64,000 bases of DNA, from the NCBI RefSeq assembly GCF_000004075.3, contig NC_026660.2:29391498-29455497 (forward strand). The letters run 5' to 3'. Positions within the stretch are counted from its first letter, which is position 1; each line of letters starts with the position of its first letter. A program made the translations under genes and the position numbers. Of the stretch, positions 36,485-50,000 are shown piece after piece. The stretch is from Cucumis sativus (Eukaryota; Streptophyta; Magnoliopsida; Cucurbitales; Cucurbitaceae). Under the pieces are notes generated by a model. It was not told where the DNA came from, did not search any database, and saw only the letters and a program-made list of their open reading frames with translations.

Positions 36485-39348
36485 ACAATGGAGGGTATTG
36501 CCGTATTGGAATAATGACATTCGGCATTTATTTATATTAGGCAGCTGCCGATTGGGCCGTGAAAAAGTTAAACGTCAATACGAGTAACGCAATCTAGGAC
36601 GTAATAGAAACTGTAGGTGACGATCAATTGCGTCACAGCTTACTCGGTCAGACAGATTCCATTTACCTACGTTTCATCGCTGACGAGATTGTTCAATTAG
36701 TTTCTTAATTCTAAATTTTTCCGTATAGTAATTTAAGATTTATTAGTATTTAAGAAAACAATTTCATTCTCTTTTTTTGAAAAAACATCGGGTGTTAATT
36801 AGGTGCTAATGATGATTATTATACAAAGCATAAGCAAAGATATCTTATGGATGGTGACATTTTACGGTATTCAATTCCCATCTCTAGATTTAGATAAATA
36901 TTAGAAAAATAGTGAATTCAAGTTGACGTATATATTTGGCATTGAAATATGAGATATTATTAGAAATATAAAATAGAAGGCAAAGGGTTATGAGGTGGCA
37001 ATTTAAAAATGATTATGACGTGGTTTGGTTTAATTTGTAATTGTGGAAATTAGGGGACGAATATTGATGATCATGTGGGGTTTCTTTGGTTCGGTTTGGT
37101 TTGGTTTGCTGAGATATGTGTGACATGTAAAGTAGTTGGGAATTCCAGATGGCGGAATGTTCTTATGTGATTGATTAAAAGGCTGTAATTGAATTTTAAG
37201 TTTAAGCTAAGTATATATGTTTGTGTGTAAAATGTGATTATGGAAGACTCATGGCTCACGCTAGCTTTGGGTCACCTATCTTTTCTCTACCCCTTTTGCT
37301 TTCGGCTGGACAATACAAAATTTTCCAGATTTTTGTTTTTCTTTCACCCTTTTTGTTTTCTACATGGATGCATCGTCACCTATTGTGTAACCTACACTCT
37401 AACTATTATACTCTTTGAATTTTGTGTACATATAGAAAAATGAAAGACCACTAATAATATCAATTTGATTGTTTTGTTTTCATATTTCACTCCAATAACA
37501 AATTCCCTTTTTAATATATTACAATTGGTTTATTTGGAAAAGCACGTAATTATATCAACTACAAATGTTCATTATATCAATTATTGATTTGATTAATTGA
37601 TGATGAATGTGATGGACTAGCTAGTTAATTAGATAAAATAAAGTGTAGCATGGTAAAATGAATGTGTTTAATTACTTTTTAAAAAAAAACAAATGATAAA
37701 TAGTGAATACAAAGTCAATTAGAAAAATCATTCCACCAACAATCAGACTCTTTGCCTCATTTATGATATACCATCAACCAAATTATGGGATTGGTGGAAT
37801 CGTTCCTTCACTATAGATTATACTACATTTTTCTCTCATGTTTAATAAGAACTGCAGTTACATTTTTTGGCTCCATCACCAAATTAAGGTACATAGCTAC
37901 ATTATCAAGCTACCTCCCTGTAAACCAACATCAATCAAATCAATGTGTTAGGTTGTATAGTAGAATTAGTTGCCCAATGTGATTTGCTATTGAATCAAAA
38001 TCACCAAACATTACAGAACATATTAACAAAAACAAAATTGCGTATAATTTGAGGGACGGAGTACACATAAAATTAATAAGTATTCTTCAAATACCACTAA
38101 AAGAGAAGAAAACCTTGCCCCATATGGTGAGTTTTCAAGTTGATCTCTCTTCTTGTGTACTTCGTGCATAAAAGGGACTTCTAGATGGAGACATGTGGTG
38201 TGGGTCATGACGTTATTAAATAGAGCCAATGTTATTAAATAGAGTCAATATTTGTAGTTGAACTACTCAAACTAGCTAGCTCACACAATAATTTGTTAAC
38301 CACAATTTCCACTAAGATATAGCATGACCTAATTGTCCCGTTGATAATTATATCCACCTGTAGTTCGTGGTCCAATATGGTGCGTTATACAAGTTTATAT
38401 TAGTAAATGTTAACTTGTATATTTATATAATTTAGCTGATTTAATATGCAATTAAATAACTAAATACAATAAAGATAAACAATACTTTATTATATTTTCT
38501 TAGTTCAACAAAGTGTGAAAGGTAGAAGATTTGACCGTCTCGTTCAACAATATATACTTTTACTTAGTTGAGATATGGTCAAGTCTACAAAAAAAAAATT
38601 AGTACAACAAGAATTAGTAGTGGATTCAAACCACAAATCTTGTGGTTGCCTGTACACTTGTTTGAGCTAATCTCTTTTGACAAGTCTACAATAAATTAAA
38701 ATATATGAAACTAAACATGGTTAAATTATGTGTGCTATGATCCAACAAAAACACAATATTAATTTAAAGTATACACATCGTACGTTCTCTCAATCATATC
38801 AATAATTAATATTTCAAACGTTTCTTCGTCACATGATCAACTTTTTAAAACTATTTTAAGATCAATCTTTTATTCTTCCACATTTGATTTGTTTACAAAT
38901 ATATAGAAATAAAGTTGTATAAGTACATATGTGATTTATTGGTGACAAATTATATCCTATAAACTCTTACCCTTTAGAGGTGTACAAATGTTAATGATCT
39001 GTGCACATACATCATAATCAATAATACTAGTTGAGGAGGGAAAATCAAACAGCATAAGTCACATTGAAAAGTAAAACTTGGGATTTGATTTTTTTTAAAA
39101 CGAAGATGACCAATCCATTATGTAAGCTAAGGAGTCACTTCAGGTGGAAATCAACAAATTATTCATTTAATACACACCATAGTTTAAAAAATAAAACTTC
39201 TTCAAATTTTAATGACATTATTTAATACTTAAGACATGTCCTAATTAAAGAATCAAAGATTCAAAATGAAGTGAATTGGTCTAAACTTAGTTCATACATA
39301 TACTTAAAATAATTTTAAAGTCATTAAAATTAATTAGTTGAAGTTGAT

Positions 39349-39372
39349 TATATATATATATATATATATATT
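39349..39372. repeat. (TA)n microsatellite
   Basis: About 12 TA units in the long spacer upstream of MLO's 3' end. Confidence 0.92.
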
Positions 39373-41749
39373 ATACTCAATGAAAGAATAATTATTATTT
39401 TCATTTCAAAAACATATAATTGTGTGAATATGTTTCTAAAGTTGGATATAACACACCAAAAAGAAAATAAAAGGCAAAACTTAAATTTACGAACCACGAT
39501 GATATTCTTACCACTATTTTCCCTTTTATTGTTCTATTCTACATTGTACATTATTAAAAAAAAAAAAAACTCTGAAAAATAAATACATCGACTTTTATCT
39601 CCATAAACCATAAAATTAACAAATTAACAGTTTTTTAAGAAATCAACTACAGTTAATTAGTTCACCCTCACTAAACTATAATAAAAATTGATATAATTAG
39701 GATAAACTTAAATCGCAAATATAATTTGATTATTTTTAAACATGAATAATTACAGTAAATATGCAAAATTAACAAATTTTTTAGATAGAATAATAATAGT
39801 AACGATAAACGTAGCAATATAATAATTATAATAGAATGCAATTTTGAAGCAGGATTGGAGTAAACACTTTTATTCATTGATCAGCAATTTGAAAGTATAA
39901 CCTAATATAAGATAAATAAAGGATAGAAAAAGATAATAAAAGGAGATTACCCACATACCATGCATTCACCCATTAAGCATAGCTTAATTCAGTGAACCTA
40001 AAAACAAGAAATGAAATAATTGCAGAAAGACGACATTGGAGAAATAATTGTAAAATAAATTGAGAAAGAAAGAAGAAAAAAAAGTTGTAGATTTAAAACA
40101 TCCACGTCGGGAAAGCGGTAAGTGTGCAGATTCATCCACTTGGAAGTTTAAAATTTGATTTTGCAAACAACTTGTGGTAATGCGTACCGTTCGTACATAT
40201 CCATAATAATTTCGTTTTCGTGGAATCATAAATAACCAAATTTAATACCTTAATTAATTTAAATTATTGAATCATTACGTCATTGATGACACCACACCAG
40301 CTTTGCCCAAACAGTATTCATATATTTTTTTTTTTAACTTTTGCATTAAAAATTGATTCGGCCACCCTCGTTTTAGTTGCTAATAACTGCGTACAGCGCG
40401 GGTGCACCCAATCTTCCCCTGCAACCCAGTCAACCTTTGTTGCTCCCCACGCGTTTAACTAACCATTCCTAATTTTCTTCTTCTATCCATTTTTCTTTTC
40501 TTTCGATTTACCGCAAACACTTCTTTTTGAGTCAACTCAAACCTAATCAATTTAATTTATATTTACCCATAAAAAGATAATCTGAAACTCAATTTTTGCA
40601 TAATTAAAACGTTGGGTTGTTAGAAGGTTTGAGGTGTGACCTTGGTTAGAGAATTTTGTATTTACATTGGTTTAAAATGATAATTTGGTAGAGATTAATA
40701 GGAAATTTTGAAAAATGGGTTTGGTTTGGGAAGTGGTGAGCGTTACGCGGATCCGAGTGGGAGAGAATGGGGCGTTTTGTCCACTCAGTTGGGTCCGAAA
40801 AAGACATCAAACAAACACCATTTTTTCCCCCTCCTAATGCACATGACCACCCACGTCATGCCTAGCTTTGCCTTTCTCAATTCAATCTTCTTTTGCTAAT
40901 ATCAACTCTCTCTCCCACCTCAAAACTTTCCATTTAACTAAGTTTTATTTAGTACCACACAATCAAATCTTTTCATTTTTTTTGTTCAACCAAGAGTGAG
41001 AGCTGTTTTTGTTTTCCCTATGTGCATAGTGTATGTGTTTTGTTTGTTGAAATGTTTCAAATAGCTTCATTCTTACAATACTATGATATTGGAGAAATTG
41101 CAACAAGGGACAACCTCTTTTTCATCATTGGTGCTCAATAATTTCGTGTTGAGACAACTTGTTAATTGTATAAAAATCTCAAGCTCATGTAAAATTACAT
41201 GTTTTTTTTATGTTAATTCATCCAATACGCATCTTAGAGTTACGTTTAAGACAGTAGAAAGCTTCTGATTATAATCATAGTTCATAATTTAATTGAATCG
41301 ATCGTTTTATTCAATTGACAAATTTTTAGATATTAAATAATAATCATAGAATATTTTAATAACTTTAGAAAAATTACCCGTCAGATATAGAAAAATATTT
41401 GACCAAAGTGTATCACCACAGTTATAGACAAAAAGTTTAATTAGAGTTTTCTTAGTTAAACAACTTCAACCGATTTTCGGTGGTGTTGGTATCCACTTAG
41501 ATTTCCAAGTTTAATTGGGATTAGACTTTTATTAGCTACCCAACCAAAAGTTGGTTACATCTTTAATCCAATTTATCATAAATTTGGTAATTAACAATTA
41601 TAATATTTATCTAGGAAATATTTACTAGAGGTTAGAGGGTAGAGGCTGCCACATTTGAAAATATAATGTGTAGAAAGTGCATTATTTATTAATGTACAAA
41701 AAGATATAAAATATAATACAGATCACATTAAGAAATATATATAAACACA

Positions 41750-44700
41750 CTACATTGCATGTCTTGAAAAATTACGGTGTATTTTGTTAGCCCAATCAAA
41801 GGCATCCAATGAGATGGACTTCTGATCCGCCTCTTCGATTGGTTTTTTGCCTTTTAGTTTATCCTCATCGCCATTAACTGAAACCGCAGCAGAACAACTG
41901 TTGTTGTTGTTGTTGTATTGTTTATTATTATTGGCACCCGCCAGTTGTAAACGACCATAATAATCCACTGATGCCATGGGCGTCGCCTCCAGTCTGAAAG
42001 ATGGCGGCGAGTCAACGCCGGCGTCAACTGATGTCCGCGGCGGCGACTGTGAGAAGTTGTAGTCGCAGCCATGTTGGCCTCTTTGCCTTCGAGCAACCTT
42101 TTTCTTCGCTCTCCCTTTCCATTTCCTCAGGCCCTCAACCACCCCCTCCGTGAATACCGTTTTCTTCATCGAACTCCCCATCTTTTTTAAACAAACAAAA
42201 TAGTCGTTTATGTTTTTTTATAGTTTATATAAAATTTATGAATTGTTCATAAACCAACAAAACTAAAAAGTTAGGACTGACTACTCAAGTATTTTGAAAA
42301 CTAATGGATCACGTTATAAAGGATTTAGATAATACTTGATACATTCTTTGTCCCTCTCTCGTTCTCTCTACTTTCTCAAGTTGTTTTATGAAAGGTGAGG
42401 AACAATTTAAAGTACTTGCCTGAGCCACAAGTGCATAGAGAGGCAGAGTAACATAACCACAAATGAACTGCACCAACACCCCGACAGAAACTCCTATTAC
42501 CAAATCTGCTATCTCTCTTTGAAAGCACGATCTCAGCCCAAATTTCAGCTGCACTAAGTTCAAATCTATTAACTACACCATACTCCTCTATTAATTCATC
42601 TTTCCAAAAGATTAAGCTATAATCATACTTAGTACTTAGTACTTACCCATGCCCATGCAAAAAATGCTAATTGGAATGAATTCTGCAAAAGCAAACAACA
42701 AAACATTCATAAATAATTTAAAACTTTTAGAAAAAGAAAGAAAGAAAAAGATTGATTATTATTATTATTATTGCCTGGAAGAAAATGAAGTGTATGAAAT
42801 AGAGAAGCAATTTGGGGCGGCCCAACCAAAAATAATGGTCACTGGGCCTAACAAGCAGAGTTCCTCGAACGACATGAGACTTCTCATGGCTATCCAAACA
42901 CATCTCCGTCATAATCCCTTGTAATTTTGTCCCAACCAACAAAAGCATCTGAAAAGTTCATTAAATAAAAGATTACACAATTCAAATCCAAACCTTATAA
43001 AAGTTACCTAAAAAGTTCAATACACTGTTTTTCTTACTAATAATGGAATAAAGGGAAGCCATAGATAGCTGTGAAACCCTGCCATCAAATTGAATAAAGA
43101 ACCTCTGTCATTAGCTTCTTGCATGCACTATAAAATAATTCAATTTCTTGTTTGGAAGAGAGTAAGAAAAAGGATATTTCGAGTGTTACCATGTGCACTG
43201 AAGAATATGAAGATTACAGAAAACACCCAAACCCACCAACTACAACAAGAAGTAAAATCCACCCATTTTTAGAATTAGTGATATATTCACATAAAAGGGT
43301 AAGGCCATTTATTACAAAATGATTCATTCACCTGATTCCCACAACGACACTGAAATCATTATCTAGAGCTCTTGTTATATACTTTTGGAAGTCAAAGTTG
43401 GTTCCTTCTCCAAGATGGGCCTGTTCTGATCACAATAGAGAATGTTAATTTTGAGAGATTAGGAATTCAAATTACTTGATTCATTACATAATCCAAGTTA
43501 ATTACCGTAATGAAACCATGTCTAAGAGTGAGATAATCAGCTGCAGACACAGATTCATAAAATTGTCTAACAAAACAGGCCTACATCATTCCAAATTTTA
43601 CAATCAAAACAACATTTTATTTTTAATGTGGGAAAAAAGAAGATGATTCAAACGATTAATTAAGAACAAAAAAAAGGTTAAAATTACCGGCCATCGAAGA
43701 ATGTGGTGGTCACTCCAGAATTTAAGATGCCTCTTGCCAAAGGATGTTTGACGAGCAAATTGAAATCTTCTTGGATCTAGTAATTAATTATTGTCCCACA
43801 CAAAAGGAAAAACGATTGTCATTTTTCAACGGGGATGGTCCACCAACATTTAATTTCCTTTCTCTCCCCATTTTGCAGCTAAAACTACCATCTATTCTTC
43901 TGTAATACAATAGTATGACAAATATTTTGATTAATTATATGTTTACCAGTTGTAAATTGATATTCCAAAGTTCTGGTTTTTGCTTCCCAAGACTGCCATC
44001 TTCTCATCTGCAATAAAAAAACATCAGTTATCACCTTAAATTCCAAATTCTAAGCCATATTACTATAAACAATAGTATAGATTATATTTAAAGTTGGCAT
44101 GGAGTGCAGTAAATAAATTGAAAAAAGTATGTAATTAGTCCAATAAAATGGAATTTGAAGAAGTAGACAGAGGATTTAACGAACAAATATTATTGAGGAT
44201 AGTGAAGTTTTATGTGTACGCATCTCAAAAGTCTTGCCCCAAATAAATTTATGTAAAATTCTTATCATTACCCTACACAGCTACTCTAAACTACGCATAA
44301 CCTTCACATTTGGTCAAGTCTATCATCACATCAACCATATTTTCTTTCACATCTTCTTCAATGACTTTTATATCCATTTTTTTTTCTTCTTTTCTTTTAT
44401 TCAATGTCTAAGTTAATTGAATTATGTTTGTATTAGAGGAAAGGAAAATAGGTACCTTGGCGATTCCAAGACTATAGCTGAGTAGACTGGAGAAGATATG
44501 AACAAAGGCTAAACAAATGATCAAATACTTAACTTGCTTTGCACCATCTCTAGACAGCAATGAAGCTTTCCCCTGCAAATTACCAAATTAAACAGCGAAG
44601 TATAATTTCAAATTAACAATATATATATATATATATTATAATAATGTTTTTGTGTTCGTGTATGAATTTTAGTTTTAGTTAATTTACCTGTGAATCACAC

Positions 44701-45205
44701 TTGGGTTCTTCCAAGAAGTAAGTGGAATTGAAGTTGATAGTGTGACAGGGCAGAAATTTGTGATTCAAACTCTTAGGAATGCAAATGTTAGCAATTCCTT
44801 TCTCGCTCACCGTCAATAACAGCGATACAAATCCCAAAAGCATCAATTCTGTAGAAATATATACACAAACATATCCACCACATAATTTTTTCTTTAGAAT
44901 TAAGATAATCAATTAAATAGTTGGCTAGTAATAATAAATATACTATTGAATTGAGAGAGCGCACCGGATTTGATATTGTCGAGAGCTTGCCTGAGGGATT
45001 TCCTTCTTTTGATGCTGAAAAACTGAAAATGAAATAATGTGAAGAAAGAAGAAGAAGAAGAAGAAGAAGAAATTTGGTTGTTGGGGTAGTACAGTACCCG
45101 TTTGACAAGAAAGTGAAGCAAATATTCTGTGGAAATGGAAATGAGAATCAACAAAAAGCAGACAGTGGCCACTGCCCATGTGGGGGTTCGTTCCAAACTC
45201 GCCAT
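41750..45205 (-). CDS. MLO: MLO family seven-transmembrane protein
   Basis: Plasma-membrane protein of the MLO family (calmodulin-regulated, calcium-channel-like; some clades give powdery-mildew susceptibility, others act in pollen tube or root). Exons: 45205-45098, 45022-44965, 44848-44688, 44572-44456, 44007-43947, 43776-43688, 43580-43506, 43420-43332, 43239-43190, 43078-43038, 42948-42775, 42682-42647, 42548-42420 and 42181-41750; 539 aa. The start MASLERTPTWAVATVC is the family N-terminus. Signatures: ALDNIKSELMLLGFVSLLL, DFSVVVGISWW, LLVGTKLQGIM, HFIFFQNSFQLAFFAWAW and LPLYALVAQMGSSMKKTVF. The calmodulin-binding helix is at about 410-428 (GLRKWKGRAKKKVARR, Trp417). The introns after FFQ and after LVAQ start with GC instead of GT. 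Clade assignment needs a tree, so no mildew role is claimed. Confidence 0.95.
45049..45071. repeat. (GAA)n microsatellite in MLO intron 1
   Basis: A trinucleotide run inside the 75-bp first intron of MLO; length changes here would alter the size of an already short intron. Confidence 0.88.
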
Positions 45206-47069
45206 TGCTTTTCTTTCTTCACTCTGCTCTCTGCTCTCTTCTCTCACTATACACAACTCCTAAATCAAACAAACTCCACTGGTTTTTAATATAATGCAAA
45301 TACCACACCACTCCCACAGACAAGCAAATGCATTATGGAATATATGTATTTATATATATGAAATATTGTCTAAAATACCCTTTTTTTTTAGTTTGCTACA
45401 AATTTTTAAAAATCTCATTTAATATTTTCTAAAATTGAATGTTAAAACAACTTATAGTTTGGATATATGATGAAACATTAGTTAAATTTTAATTTCATTC
45501 TTGAGGTAGAGTAGTGAATGTGATAGAGAAAAAATTATTGTGGTGAGTTATTTGAGAGATTTTCAATGATTTCAAAAATAGTCAGTACACCCCTCCATAT
45601 TTACTTATACTATTTTCTAATTTCAATTTTCGTCCAACTTATAAGACAACCTTGAAAACAATCAATCAAATGTAGTATTACAATTTACAACTTTTGGAAG
45701 GAAAAAAAAAATAGCAATTCCCATTTTTAGAAAGGAATAAATGAGAATATTATAGAGTATTTTCTTATATAATTAGCCTATTTTTACCATTTTAAGAGTT
45801 GAGATTGTTGAGAAGACTAAATATGTAATTTAGCTACATATATATTTATATTTTCAAATGATGGTTGTGAAATTAAATAATTAAGAAAGAAAGAAAAAAG
45901 AGGATGACGTGAAGAAAAGAAATAGGAAAGAAAAGGAAGGATGACTTGTGAAATACTCAAAGTTAAGGGGAAAGAGGTAGCGAAATGAGGAGGGCGTTCA
46001 CAGCGTTTTTTCTCGTACGGACTGCGGAGTCTGTCTACTTCCTTCCATTTATTTCTTTCTTATTGTTTTTATGGAGAGTCTAATCCTGATTTTGACGTCC
46101 AAAATTATGGGTTTTTTTAGTCCTACTCCGAGGTAAGAAATCAAACTCATTTTGATATTCAAATTGTATATTTTGTAAGTTATTGGTTTTTGAACTTGAG
46201 TAACTTTTAATCTCTCGGATATTGAATTTTACTATACCAATTTAAAATGGAGAAAAATACTTATTTTTAAAAAAAAAAACACAGTCAAGGTTCTCTGTTC
46301 CTTTTAATATTGCATGTAATTACCCTTTATAATGATTGAGCATCTCAACTTTCCTTAAAAAGCTACAACCAAATATCTACCATACATTTAATATAAAGTA
46401 GGATTTTACAAATTATGGGTCTTTTCATGCCAACAAGTTTTGCCTCTAAAGTTTATGGCAATATTCGTGGGTGGGAAATCACATCATTACACCCTCCTTC
46501 CATCATAATATTTCTCCATAACTAAACTGCCATAACTTTTACTTCTTAGAACAGTCAGTCTAAACATTAAACAATACACAAATTACAATCTGAGGTACAA
46601 GAGATCAATAACAACAAATGGATATCATTACAATCAACACAAACCACCAGGTGTTCAGCAACTGCACTAGCGTTGCTTGTAATTCAAAACAACAAAATCA
46701 GGCAGTAGTCTTCTTCCCATTTTTTTTTCTTTTTTCTTTTTTTCTTCTTTTTTTGTTAACCCCAAATGTTCTTTGCTGCCCCCACAAATAAGTCAGACCC
46801 ATTCAGTAGTAGGTATTGTAATTTGCAAGGTGGTACTGAAAAGCCCCCTGCATCACAATGCAGATCAGATTTATCAGGCTGTGACAAGCTTTTTTTCAGT
46901 GGCTAATGCTTTTACTTTTTTATCCCACCTTCCTTTCTTTAACAAATAAAAAAGATAATTAGAAGCTGAGTTATCTACAATAGCCTGATTGCAGAGAGGA
47001 CCTTTCAGAATTCAGATATTAAATGTTGATGTCAAGTATCGATCTTGAAGATTCAAGCATCAAATATGT
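45206..47069. other. Intergenic between MLO promoter and ETTIN 3' end
   Basis: MLO promoter (45206 to about 46100) and ETTIN 3' flank. A purine-rich stretch lies at about 45880-46000. ETTIN's 3' UTR probably occupies about 46550-47069. No gene supported. Confidence 0.65.
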
Positions 47070-50000
47070 TTATGCAAAATATATCGCCTCTACGGCACGA
47101 GCAGATAAGTTACTTACTTTGGTGCAGTTGCTTCCAACCACCTTGTTCATCAGAGGAGACTTCAAAGGACATTGTACTCCCATATTGGAAAGAACAGTGG
47201 TTGTTCCTGCATTAATGGGAGTTGTAGCTGAAGAACCCTTGTCGTCTTTATTCCCAACATTCTTTTCCTCTGTCAATGAAAAACCAAACAATCTACAGCC
47301 AGCTTTGCAAGTGGAAGACAGATCTTTACTGACTGTAAACGCTGCTGATGCTGTTGTTGTTGAAGGATGTGATAGCCCGAGCTGATTCTGCTCTCCCAAT
47401 GAAGTGGGACACATGCCTTGTGGGATGAATTCAGTGTTCATGCTATGGTCGGTCATAAATGTTGTCCCAGAATGATGGGATGTACTTTTGTTCATAATCC
47501 TCTGTTCTGCGAAATTGCCACGGTTATGTGAATTAAAGCTTTGAACAGGAACCATTGACTGCTGAAACATGAACACGGAAGATGGTGATGAGACTTGTAC
47601 AGAAGGAATGGAAGACCGAGTGAGGAAATTTTCACACTGCATTGCCATGGGCCATCCATCTTTAGTCCTAGGCAATCGAATGCCGTCGGCAGGACTGCAA
47701 CCACCATTTGCCTTAACTTCATTGGTGGCCACGGCCCTACCATAATAGGGACTTGGAAATATTTCTTGACCTTGCAAGACCTTATGGTATTGGAAGGATT
47801 CATCAAACACGATACCCCGGGAGGAAGTTTCGGAGTTGATAAGTGGGTTTCTTGGACCATTTCTCATCAGAGCTATCCCAGAACCATGTAAACCAGGGAT
47901 CAATCTCCTCTTTTCAGGTGGACAACGATTGTTGTTGTCACCGTCAGGGGGAGTACTGTAACCTAAAATTTCTTGACCTTGCAAGACCTTCTGGAACCTT
48001 AAAGATTCCCCAAAGTCTGATGCTCCAATCCCATCTGCAAGAAGCAACAGAAAGAACAGAGGATGGTAGGTGAGACGATGGCTGATTAAGTAAATATATA
48101 GTAGTGTGCATGGCAGACTTACTTGGAACTGGAAACTCTAGTTTTGTGGAAGAGAGCCCAATTCTGGTTCTTTTCAGACCAGGTGGAACCAAGTTGGTGG
48201 ACAGAGAAACAGAACCAGAGGGCTCGATCTCCCAAGGGGAAACCCTTCCATGCCTGTTAGTTTCGCCATCGTCCCACCTCACCTGAGAAGAAATCAAATT
48301 TGGCCATATAAAGCAACAACTTGGAGCCTTTGCAATTACTAAAACTCAATAGAAAACCTAGGAGAGAGCATGCAAAACCATATAGTGAGAAATGCAAGAA
48401 TTCCACTTCTATATAAACTGCATTAACTCCAAAATAAACAAAAATCAAATAAACACTAAATATTCACAATAATGAAGAAGTGATTTTTTTGGTCTAAAGC
48501 AATTGAAGCAAGGCTGTCAGCACCAGAACCCGCTTAAATCCTTCTGATGCCATAAATTAGACACAATAATTGCCAGGTGTAATTTTTTTGGTCTAAACAG
48601 CAATTGAAGCAAGGCTGTAAGCACCAGAACCCGGTTAAATCCTTCTGATGCCACAAATTAGATACAAGCATTGTCAAGTGAACACGTAGTCCTCTTCAGT
48701 CAAACATCTATTTATCTTTTCAACTAAAGTACAAAAGTTAATCTATCTACACATGGATAACTCGAATATAGAAAAGCCAAGGCTGAACTTCTCTGTACGG
48801 CCTAGATAATTTTATAGTCCAGATAATACTAGCAGATAAAAATAAGATACTAGAACACCAGATGCATTTATCTCTGACAATAAACAGCCTAGGAGAGCCT
48901 AAGTTTCATTAGAGAGATGCATTAGTAAACCAAAGTAGACTGACACTCTTTACAAACATTTCCTATGTGATAACAACCATTTGAATTTTAATAAGCTCTC
49001 AAAGAAAATACACTATATTTGAACTCAAACTCCTGTGTAAAAGGCAAACTTGGGAATGGTTCCTACCATAAGGGACCTCCACCTTGATCCCGGCCATCTG
49101 ATAGGATCCACATCGCTAACTCCAGTTATATGTCCAGTGTGTCTGCGGATAAGTATGAAAAAAAATTTAGTAAATGTTCCAACCACCATACATTAACTGC
49201 AAAGCACAAAACCATTAATAGCACACCTTCGATCTGCCCCATCATCGGTTTCAAAACTCAGTCTAAACCTCAATCCAACAGAAAAAGAATGGTTAATGCT
49301 CTTCAAGAACTTGTGAAAAGGCAAGACAAACTGTGAAGACGCAGCCCTGCATAGAAAAGCAATGATACAAAATCCATTAGAATCATGCATGCTGAAAGAT
49401 CTTCCGCATTCTATAGAATCCCTATATTATTTAGGTGAGAACTAACTGAACATGGTTCTTTGTTTTAATAAAATCAAGTGGTTAAGCTACCTCGGATTGT
49501 AGCATACGCTAAAAGAACTTTTTGAGGATACAGCATTAACCACATCCATGATACTACTAGAGTTGAGCTGCTGACTGCAAATATTAGAGAAGGCAGAACC
49601 ACTTTTAAGCTGTGCAGCTCTTCGAATCCCCAGTCTTAATTCACCATCATTGCCCCTGTGAGTGAAATTATGTGATAATCATACACAAGGCATATGGTTA
49701 TCTCGGCTTGAAATTTTACCACAAAGTTCGAAATACCTAAGAAAAAGCACTGCATCTCCAGAAACAAGCCTTTTCTTGTTCACAAAAGCACTCCATCCAG
49801 TGGTCAGCAAATGCCTTCTAGGCTGCCCTGCTCAAACCAGATAGTAAACTCAGAAACAAATACTAGGGAAAAGAACTGCTGTAGTCAAGTAATCGAGCAA
49901 AAAGATTGGACTTTGAAAGTAAAAAACCAAATATCTTAAGTTCTAAGTTATACCGCGATATATGTGCCTGAACTTCCATTTTAGGCCAAGGAGATCCTTT

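Larger units (their letters stand above)
36419..41749. other. Intergenic, AT-rich, between glutaredoxin promoter and MLO 3' end
   Basis: About 5.3 kb without a supported gene. It begins with the glutaredoxin leader and promoter, including a GA tract at 36464-36484. A (TA)n tract lies at 39349-39372. A patch at about 40370-40900 is less AT-rich and contains promoter-like text (GTCAACC, CACGTC, CTCTCTCT), but no ORF with a domain follows it; an untranslated RNA there is possible but unproven. The MLO 3' flank is at about 41400-41749. Confidence 0.6.

Noticed and set aside
36419-36520. N-terminal extension of the glutaredoxin
   Set aside because: The added residues are a translated CT repeat (LSLSLSLSLS), and the family starts near MHQAIPY.
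38600-38700. tRNA-like text near a GATTCAAACC motif
   Set aside because: No cloverleaf arms could be paired around it; it is probably a chance match in AT-rich DNA.
47023-47385. 120-codon plus-strand frame
   Set aside because: Antisense shadow of the ETTIN last exon with no domain.
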